Source of the DNA: Takakia lepidozioides
Taxonomy: Eukaryota > Streptophyta > Takakiopsida > Takakiales > Takakiaceae
Direction of reading: 5' to 3'
DNA length: 64,000 bases
Assembly (NCBI GenBank): GCA_030704615.1
Contig: CM060732.1
Coordinates: forward strand, 35,197,053 to 35,261,052
The notes under the pieces: model-generated
The model's database searches: none
What the model was told of the DNA's origin: nothing
Seen by the model: only the letters and a program-made list of their open reading frames with translations
Program-made: the position numbers and the translations under genes
In this document: piece by piece, positions 56,566 to 64,000 of the stretch
Numbering within the stretch: the stretch's first letter is position 1
Layout: every line of letters begins with the position of its first letter

Positions 56566-58837
56566 TCAAATTGTGTCGTGGGCATATGTGTTGTTTGGAG
56601 TATTCAGACCATCAAAAATCATCTTGAAACGACGAAGGGGGGAGGGCAAGGCCATAATGTGCCAATGTTGCATATCATACTGTTCAAGTAGTTCACCATG
56701 AGGGGTTTTGGACGACCCAACATTGGTTACTGCATGCACAATTACACCCTCATCAGTGGGATCTCGGACAGAAATGGGGGGAGGACTCACAAAGTTATGT
56801 GATGAAGTGAAAGACCCCATAGGGGGAGGTGGTCCACCAAAGTCAGGGAATACCTGACTGCAAGACAAATCCATTTCAAGTTGAGTCAGGGGACCTGTGT
56901 CCGGACCAAGAAGGTCGGCACAGACTTCAGGAGATGGCACATGGTGTTCGGGGAGGTGGCTCAGAAGTCGTGATGCCTCATCATCAGACCGGCACACAAT
57001 CGCTTTCCCACCGTTGGTTGTGGATGCAAGGTCATCAGTATTGCCCTCTGAGGGCATGCCTACAGTCTTTGGATAGAGAGGACCTGTTTCTGCTGCCTGC
57101 TGCACCTCATGTTCTTCATTTTCTGATTGAGGCATGGATTTGGTGGCAAGCTCAGCAGCATTGCACAGTGTTGCGATATTTGCATTCATGGGGATGTCTA
57201 CAAGGTGTGCAGTTGTTGCTGTGATGGGTGGTGTATGCGGTCAGTGGATGATAGCCCACTTGCCAACATCACCACCCGCTTTTGCAAAACGTGCTTCAGC
57301 CACCCCCTGCCTGGCCGTGATGAGAGCATCTGCATTGTGTTCCAAATTTTTCAAAGCTTGCAACACCGGGGATTCACCATAGTCAAAGCTGCCTGCACAC
57401 ATCCAAAGCAGATGTTGCACATGAGGGCGGGTTAAGGATGGATTTGGCACATGACAACATGGTGGACAATATTATTTGCTAATTCAATGAAATCTTGCAG
57501 CGTGGACATTCGAAAGCATTGTAATGACATACCTGGTGGGCAAGGAAGCCACCCCATGTCCAAGTCCTCGCGATACCTCAACATTTCAGTAAATTCAAGG
57601 ATGGCTTTATCAATCCCCATTCCTGGTTGTCCCCCTCCACACCACAAGACCTCAAAAGTTGTACGATTAACAATGGCAAGGTCACGGATAGTCCTGCATC
57701 TGACTTGCTGCATAAAAGCCTGCAGCGACTGTATGGCGCGGTCTTGGTCGTCTTTCTGTCTCTCCAGAAGGTCTGCCATAGAGTCCAGCACCTCCCTTCG
57801 AGCCTGCTCGTATGGTGCCATGCAACCATATAGAAAGTATCCAATCTCAAGAAAATTATTGGCTGCATTTGTAATGGCCACGTGACCCTCGGTTGTGTCT
57901 AGAAGTTGGTGGAGGAGGTCGTGCAACACAGAGTGGACAGGGGAATTGTCTTCTGAACGTGACACATCCATATGACAGACAAAAGAGAATGGTCAGTGCA
58001 GGAGAGGATTAGAAGAGGTATTACCATGCGTCGGACGAACCATTGACCATACGCTTTACCCATCATACTATTAGCAAATTCCGCGCTCCCCACAAGTGTA
58101 GCAAGACTTTCTAAAAAGCAGGGATTGTCAGGTGAAGGGAACCCATCAGGCAACAAATTGTAGTCCATGAGGTAGCTAAGACCTGGGCGTGCAACAAGTG
58201 CAGGTTTGGGGGGCATGACAATGTCAGATTTCAGTATTAGAGAAGGGCATGCCACAAAGGCTTGTTTGGCCTCTTCTCTAGTCGTGGATTGAAGCAAAGC
58301 AGACTTGATCAACTGATCCAGAGTTGGTGCCTCTGTATGTGTCCTCGTTGGTGGGTCTGGCATCATGATAGTTTCCTCGTCCATTGCTAAGTCCCCCGCC
58401 TGAAGAGGTACACGGGAGTCCTTAGCTAGTAGCCGCAAATGCCTCCTTCGCTTCATTTCTGGCTGAAATTCGTCTTCACCCCCACTGTCCTCCCGGCCCA
58501 CCTTCGCCCGCGAGTTTTTGAGCGGCAGATGCCCATGGTCCTTCAGAACAGTCTCCATCAACGCCCTCTGACCGGCTTCAAACACAGGGTACATTTTTAG
58601 TTTAGCCCCACCCTTCCCAACAGCAGCTCACCCATTTATCCTGTGAACGTTTAATTTTTTTTTGTCTTTATACACCTGTTTACAGTAGATACATATGAAC
58701 CGCTTCCTGTTATTATCCCCGGGTTCATCAAGCCTTGCCCTCGTGTGAGCCTCGCAAATCAATGCTTCCCACTCATCAGTATCATATTCCTCAAGGTATA
58801 CCCGACGCGCTTCGAGCATGGTGGATTTTTTCACCAT
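56566..58837 (-). CDS. Multi-exon hypothetical gene with zinc-finger-like N terminus
   Basis: The first exon-like ORF starts at 58837 and contains RFICIYCKQVYKDKKKLNVH, a C-x2-C-x12-H pattern like a C2H2 finger whose last ligand would lie after the GTGAGC donor near 58637. Next come an ORF at 58594-58025 (acidic/basic, FLESLATLVGSAEFANSMMG, donor ATG|GTAATA), one at about 57970-57533 (HDLLHQLLDTTEGHVAITNA, then LLERQKDDQDRAIQSLQAFM, a probable coiled coil; donor CAG|GTATGT) and one from about 57391 (GSFDYGESPVLQALKNLEHN). The last runs in the same frame through a TGA at 57241-57243 into another 200 open codons ending at 56566. Exon boundaries are approximate, and the phase between exons 2 and 3 does not close as read. 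No known family. It may belong to the neighbouring transposable element or be a host gene. Confidence 0.45.
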
Positions 58838-58896
58838 TTCGGAAGTACAGGTAGACAGCGTAGACCACGCCTGCCTTGAGAAAGCCGACGTTCATG

Positions 58897-60119
58897 TTAA
58901 CCCTTAAGTGTCGAACCGACCCCTTTTGGGTTGGTTAGGTTTCATTAACCAGCCATAACTTTGATTGGCCCTTTTTTGGCCTCAATCGACATACAATCGG
59001 GTCCCCCTTCATATGGCATTGGCCAATTGGTCAATGCTTGAAGGGGGAGGGATCTCGACCAATTGGAAGGGGGCCAACTGAGCTTTTGAGGCCATTTTGG
59101 CACCCCTAACTTGCCCAAGTTGCTGACATGGCAACTGCGGTCAGGTTAGGGTGAATGAATGATACCCCATAAAGGGATGGGCGGCACGCTTCCCCAAACC
59201 CATTGATTGCCTGGCGGGTATGGCGGCCTGCGCAGGTCTGGGTATTCCCAGGCCTACATCCTAACCTAAGATCAACGGAGATGGTAGCTCCGGCCAACAC
59301 GATGGGCTCATAGTAGGGCGGACTGGAGTGCAGCCGCGATGGCGGCAGAGCTCGCGGCTCGAAAAAACTCCATGAGGGGTGGGCCAAATCTAGGTAGGGG
59401 GTTTGATAGGATTGGGGGTGGAGTGGCCCCCCATGAAAGCAGGGCCGGGTAGCCAGTGGAGCTCCCAAACCCCGTGGCCTTCTGGGCTATGGCTCCAAAT
59501 ATCCTAGGCCTGCAGGCTATAACATAGGTGTGCCATTTGAAGTCTTGGGCAGGGAACCTAAGGATCCGGTGGCATTGGCTGATTGGTCTCAAAGTTTTTC
59601 GGGGACTTCATATGGAAGCCCATGACATTTCAACCGGAGGGATTAGGGATTGACCGGCTTATTTTTTTTGTATAATTTTAGGAGGAGAGATTTTGGCCTG
59701 CCCAAAGAAAATGGCATATTTTGACCCCCCAATTTGTCACTACAAAGGAGCCCACTTGAGAACATTTCAGAAAAAACTGAAAATTTATGAGAATGTGTGT
59801 TATCAGTTATGGACTAACATTTCTTGAGACTCTCAAACAGAAAAAATAAAAACTGCCCAAATACGAGCAAAAAACTGCTTTTTTTGGCACCTAGTTCCTA
59901 GTGGAGATTTATTTTGTCCCCACTCTACACTTTATAATCTTCAGATCTGGCAGTTGGATTTTGGTGAAACTTTTTGTGGTAGGAGGTGGGGTAGGTGGGA
60001 AGTAATTCCAACGGTCAGTTTTACAGGGACACAGAGATTCTCTAGATAAAAAAAATTGTGCCCCAAGGTCATGTTTTTCCACGAGAGGGTGAAAATGAGT
60101 TTTGACACTTAAGGGTTAA
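58897..60119. mobile_element. Non-autonomous piggyBac-like element (TTAA target site)
   Basis: TTAA at 58897-58900 and at 60116-60119 flanks a 1215-bp insert whose ends are perfect 12-bp inverted repeats, CCCTTAAGTGTC (58901-58912) and GACACTTAAGGG (60104-60115). A TTAA duplication with CCC...GGG termini is the diagnostic end structure of piggyBac superfamily transposons. No ORF inside looks like a DDD transposase, so it would depend on a transposase made elsewhere. It lies about 60 bases upstream of the start of the minus-strand zinc-finger-like gene. One caution: the inverted repeats are short, and internal sub-terminal repeats were not checked. Confidence 0.75.
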
Positions 60120-60356
60120 GGCACAAACTGAGAGTGTGAATGGGTACTAACAGGGGCCCTCACAACAAAGTATAAGCCATTTCCATTCTGGTCGCCACCA
60201 TCTCGCATAAGCGAAAGAAGCCATGCATTTGCCACACGAAGTATGCATTGGAGGGAAGAGCAAGACATTGGCAACACAATGCCAATGGGAACACAATGCG
60301 ACAACGTAAAAAAAATCCACAAAACTCACATTAATCTCTGAACCCTAAAGACAGAC

Positions 60357-60815
60357 TTATGGAGGCCTTCTAGCTTCACCTGCAACACGAGAATGATATA
60401 GGCAGATCAACAGAAGCTCCCGAGCATGAGAAAAGCAGTCGCGTAGCAAAGCAAATGAAAAGGAAGGCGTTTCGGTATACGTACACTTCCTTCCGAATCG
60501 TGTTGCACAAGATGCGCTACTTACATGAAAAAAGCGGGCGAAGAGTGTGTAACCAAAGCAAATGAGAAACATGAAACAGGAAAGACTGACGCTGCTGAGA
60601 ACCTCCTCTGAAAGCGCTTTCTTGCGGGACATATCTTTCACTGAACTTGCCACAACGTCTACACATGATGTTTCCAGAACATGCACTACGGCATCGATAG
60701 AGACAGTGGCACGGTTCAAGCGACGTGGTTGAGGAGAGACGTTCCCTCGCATAAGAAGCGTCGCCTTCAGTGTCTCTGTAAGCAGCTGACAATCACTTCC
60801 GCAAAGCACGATCAC
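60357..60815 (-). CDS. Hypothetical ORF, 152 residues
   Basis: An open frame beginning MIVLCGSDCQLLTETLKATL with a hydrophobic segment (SVSLSCFMFLICFGYTLFAR, then FFHV) at about residues 77-100, rich in Cys and Phe. It could encode a small membrane protein, or it could be chance. No family is recognised and there is no supporting neighbour. Confidence 0.25.
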   Translation of the reverse strand: MIVLCGSDCQLLTETLKATLLMRGNVSPQPRRLNRATVSIDAVVHVLETSCVDVVASSVKDMSRKKALSEEVLSSVSLSCFMFLICFGYTLFARFFHVSSASCATRFGRKCTYTETPSFSFALLRDCFSHARELLLICLYHSRVAGEARRPP

Positions 60816-61409
60816 GTCCTAATCTATATGCAATTATGAACAATGCATGTATGAGCAGACATGCATACATGTGGGACGACGCATGCATGTATGACAACCT
60901 TCACATATGGATGCATGCATCGTGGTAATATAGTTGAAGTAAAACCGTTTCATGTATTACGTGGGTGACGGCCTCACAGGGGAGGGAGGCCGGGCGGGGG
61001 AGACAGGAAGCCCAATCGCGGCGATTGCGGGGGGAGGGAAGGGGAGGGCCACGTAGGCAGCCCCCGCTGATGGCGCATTAAACTCCAGGGCCTCTTCTAT
61101 TACTTGCCTCCTGTTACCATGGCTCAGCAATAGGAAGGCTTCCGAACACAAAAGTGCACAATGTGGTGTGTATATGTGTGAAGATCCCAAATATCATGAG
61201 AAATTTTTCTTATCTTTGATACAACCTTTGCAATGCCTTGTAAAACAAGCACACAAATGAACAATAGTATGTTCCAGCCTTAGTGAATTGGCACATTTTC
61301 AGTTTTAAAATGCACAAAATCAACACCCAACATCTAACCCAATAACACTCGCTGCTGACTCAAAGTTCAAATGTGACCCTTTCACAGCCTTGTCCCAACT
61401 TCCAAGCAT

Positions 61410-61560
61410 CTCATTTATTTATTTATTTGGATAACAGGGACAGAGGCCCTGTGGATTTTATTAAGTGGCAAAAGGAGAACAACGAGGAAAAAATAACCTC
61501 CATAGAGGGTGCCATAGAGGCTGACCCAAGATGACAATGCATCTAAATTCTTAATACTAG
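61410..61560 (-). repeat. Retroelement 3' end with (AATA)n tail
   Basis: The minus strand reads CACTTAATAAAATCCACAGG, then GCCTCTGTCCCTGTTATCCA, then AAATAAATAAATAAATGA. An AATAAA signal followed by an AATA-type microsatellite tail is typical of a LINE or SINE 3' end. It is not the same family as the GAGTACA or ATTTC tails elsewhere in the window. Confidence 0.5.
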
Positions 61561-64000
61561 CGAATAATGAAAATGCACCATTGAATGGGTAGTAAACAGT
61601 GTTGGACTGGTATCAAGTATATTACATACCAGTCTGTTCCTGGTATGTATCTCTTAAGCAATGAGATACCAGACTAGATCGCACCAGGCATAGTTTAAAA
61701 CTGATCTACCAGCCTAATCCAAGTAAATGATGCATTACCTTTTCATGATGCAATGGTGTCAATGTCTGATTGGCTATTATTTTCGTGAAGGAAATATGGT
61801 TGAAAAGCGTGTGTATGGGCCCTAAGTACTTTTTTTATTGTCCGTGATTTTTTAGTCTCGAGCCTATAAGCGAAGCATTCTGTATCATATGCCTATGGCG
61901 ATGTTACATAAATATGCTTGACGTGATACCAGCACTATATATAATGAACACTGGTATTGATGAGAAGCCACAATAAGAAGGTAGCCATGTTCAAAATAGA
62001 CACATACCACATCAATCTGTATACAAGTAGAAGGCAGCCATTGAAACTTGTGTGTCCCAAGTTTCATGTGGTGCAGCAAAATAGAAGTAGCAAAATAAAA
62101 GTAACCTCCTCCTCCAGCCCCAAACAGTGCCTATGTCAGCTGCCACAAACAGCATTGAAAGTGAAGCAACACACACAATGTCTAATCTATCATAACTAGT
62201 CATGCTCTCACAAAATTAGGCAAAGGAGATGGAACAACAAAGAAATCTCAATTCCCAATTCTTTTACTCATCCATGCTACAAAAGGAATCTCCCACAGAT
62301 TCCTACATGACGTAGTCCCCCATCAATTCACCCAAACGTTTTACCTTGTGTCCTTGCAAGGATCATTACCAACACATTAAACAAAAGTCTGCTCCCTGCT
62401 TCAAACTACTTCCTCCACCTATGGAAATAAAACGGCATGATGTCCAGAACTCAAATAATTATCAGAAATAATCCTTGTTACATTGAGAACCAACCCACTG
62501 TTTAAACTGTGAGTTTCAAGCTCAAAGGTAGAAATGACCTACAGATGAAAATGACACAAAATAAGCTCTGGCAAGGTTGGTTCGCTGCAAAACCAAGTCA
62601 CTTTCGCTAGCTTGAGAAGGCAGTAACATGAGCATGCCATTATCTCCAGAAGATGTATTCACAAATTTTGAGAAAACAGTGGATCTTGCCGAACTATTAC
62701 GCAAGTCCAGACCCTAACTTGACAACCCCCAAAAACAAGTAAAATAGGGGGCAGCCAAACACCCCCTCGGAACTTTTGAACATTTCAAAGTACATGATTT
62801 GGCAAGAGAGACTGTCCTGATTAGACCGACCCTGTATTGAAGCACAAGGGGGCTCCAATTTAGCGGTAGCAAGCAAGGTTCAGGTTTCCACATCCGGTCG
62901 GAAGCAGCAAAAAAAACTACTTTTCTGCACAGACAACAAATGTTAGAAAGGAAAACACATTAGAAACTGGTCAACACGGGTGGATAAAGATGGAAGCTCT
63001 AAGTTAATGCCTACTTTTTGCTGCTTCACAAAAACAACAGAACTGAAGGTGTTATTGTACAAGCCAACACTTGACACACATTCCCAAAGCTCGCCAAATC
63101 ATCTCCAAAGCATGGGGTTCCTCCACAAGACTCTCCACCCAGACACTCTGAGGTCGAGCAGCAAGGGTAACCAGAGATGGTACCCATTTTAGCTCCAAAA
63201 TTGAAATGCTCAATAAGCCGTGCACACAGCCACTGACAGCTTTCCTCCACTAATAGTTGGGCTTGAAGACAGCTAGTAGATTAACTCTAGTCAGCTAACT
63301 GCTATGGAAACACTTAACAACCCTTATGCAATCATACTTTGGAGGTGGTATGAGATCTAAATCTTCAAGGTTGTGAGAGAACAATGGATCCCGTGGGATG
63401 CTAATTCCCAGTATGCTTTAAAGGCATTCAAAATGAATGAAATATGACCACCGTTATCTGAAAGCTGTCAGTACAACACAAATGCTGGTGTCTGCTGAGC
63501 TAAAGCTGTAGGCTGAATAATTAGTTAGCTAGGGCCACTATACACTGGTTGTGAAAGGAAACCCCTAAAACAGTAAAGAGAAGGGGAAAAAGAGGCACTA
63601 GAGAGGGAAGGAGTCTTACTCAGAGGAAAATGCATGGGGTGCAGCATTCCTCTGAAAAAGCTTACTGTGGGGAGGAAATTAGCCAGACGTTCATAATTTA
63701 CATCACCACAACTGAACAATCATTTGAATATAAATGTACCCTGCAATGTGGGAACAGGAATAAGGTGTAATCAGGGTCACAAGCTATCCTGGGTGAACCT
63801 CAATATTCACACAAATTGAAAAGACTACACGACCAAGGTCTTTTGGAAGCTGAGTTCTATGTTTGTTGGACTACTGATAACTTCTTCAGTTGCTGAGGTG
63901 CAGGTGGAAAACGGCCCTTGAAAGATCTTCCTTGGTGGCAGAGGGGACCAGACAAGTCATACTACCCTCATCACATTTATCAACATCTCAGTAAAAGCAG
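61561..64000. other. No gene seen to the end of the window
   Basis: Only short ORFs without recognisable motifs. Near 61606-61673 the words GGTAT(C/G)(A/T) and ATACCAG recur in both orientations, giving a small imperfect inverted repeat. Sequence to the right edge is unremarkable; part could be an exon-poor UTR or the start of a neighbouring gene beyond the window. Confidence 0.4.

Noticed and set aside
1-64000. tRNA, rRNA or CRISPR features
   Set aside because: I saw no cloverleaf with a GGTTCGAATCC-like T-arm, no rRNA-like stretches and no regularly spaced repeat-spacer array; the direct repeats found are minisatellite or transposon-derived.

Overview
The window is nuclear DNA of a plant-lineage eukaryote. 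Its genes are split by many GT-AG introns, and their products are plant-type: a two-domain amine-oxidase/cyclopropane-fatty-acid synthase, a NIC1-type nicotinamidase, an At5g18200-type ADP-glucose phosphorylase, F-box/kelch proteins and a small plant-type membrane protein. The repeats are LINEs, a MULE-type transposase and a piggyBac-like TTAA element. I saw no LTR retrotransposon. This mix fits a streptophyte outside the seed plants, such as a charophyte alga, moss or lycophyte. The species cannot be fixed by reading alone.

Layout. 1-3.6 kb has no firm gene, only a possible LINE endonuclease scrap. 3.7-15.5 kb (+) is a complete 24-exon synthase gene (865 codons), with LINE 3' tails and a 283-bp tandem duplication in its introns. 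16.4-18.2 kb is a decayed LINE, followed by an AT-rich island and gene-poor DNA to 22.6 kb. 22.6-25.3 kb (+) is the nicotinamidase (5 exons, 243 aa). 26.3-28.6 kb (+) is an F-box/kelch gene (3 exons, 388 aa). 30.7-32.0 kb (-) holds a small membrane-protein gene and an unrecognised ORF, divergent from the ADP-glucose phosphorylase at 32.2-37.2 kb (+; 4 exons, 351 aa). The large introns of that gene hold LINE copies, one nested inside another with clear target-site duplications. 38.3-39.4 kb (-) is a disabled F-box/kelch copy.

The right half is accessory. About 41.4-50.0 kb is bounded by inverted ~300-bp arms and holds fragments of several genes: a shikimate-kinase-like exon (+), a NADH-dehydrogenase (NDA-type) pseudogene (-) and a possible protoporphyrinogen-oxidase exon (-). 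This resembles a fragment-capturing transposon or a patch of rearranged gene debris. 51.4-53.3 kb (+) carries a MULE-type transposase with two nonsense codons and its own intron, followed by an OTU-like cysteine-protease motif. 54.1-54.7 kb (+) and 56.6-58.8 kb (-) hold long unrecognised ORFs, the second with a zinc-finger-like segment. 58.9-60.1 kb is a 1.2-kb non-autonomous piggyBac-like element. No gene is recognised from there to the end.

The intact genes are unrelated housekeeping functions (lipid modification, NAD salvage, sugar-nucleotide metabolism, ubiquitination) and do not form a pathway. Exon boundaries were worked out by hand from reading frame, splice signals and remembered family sequence. 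For the three main enzymes the exon phases close exactly.
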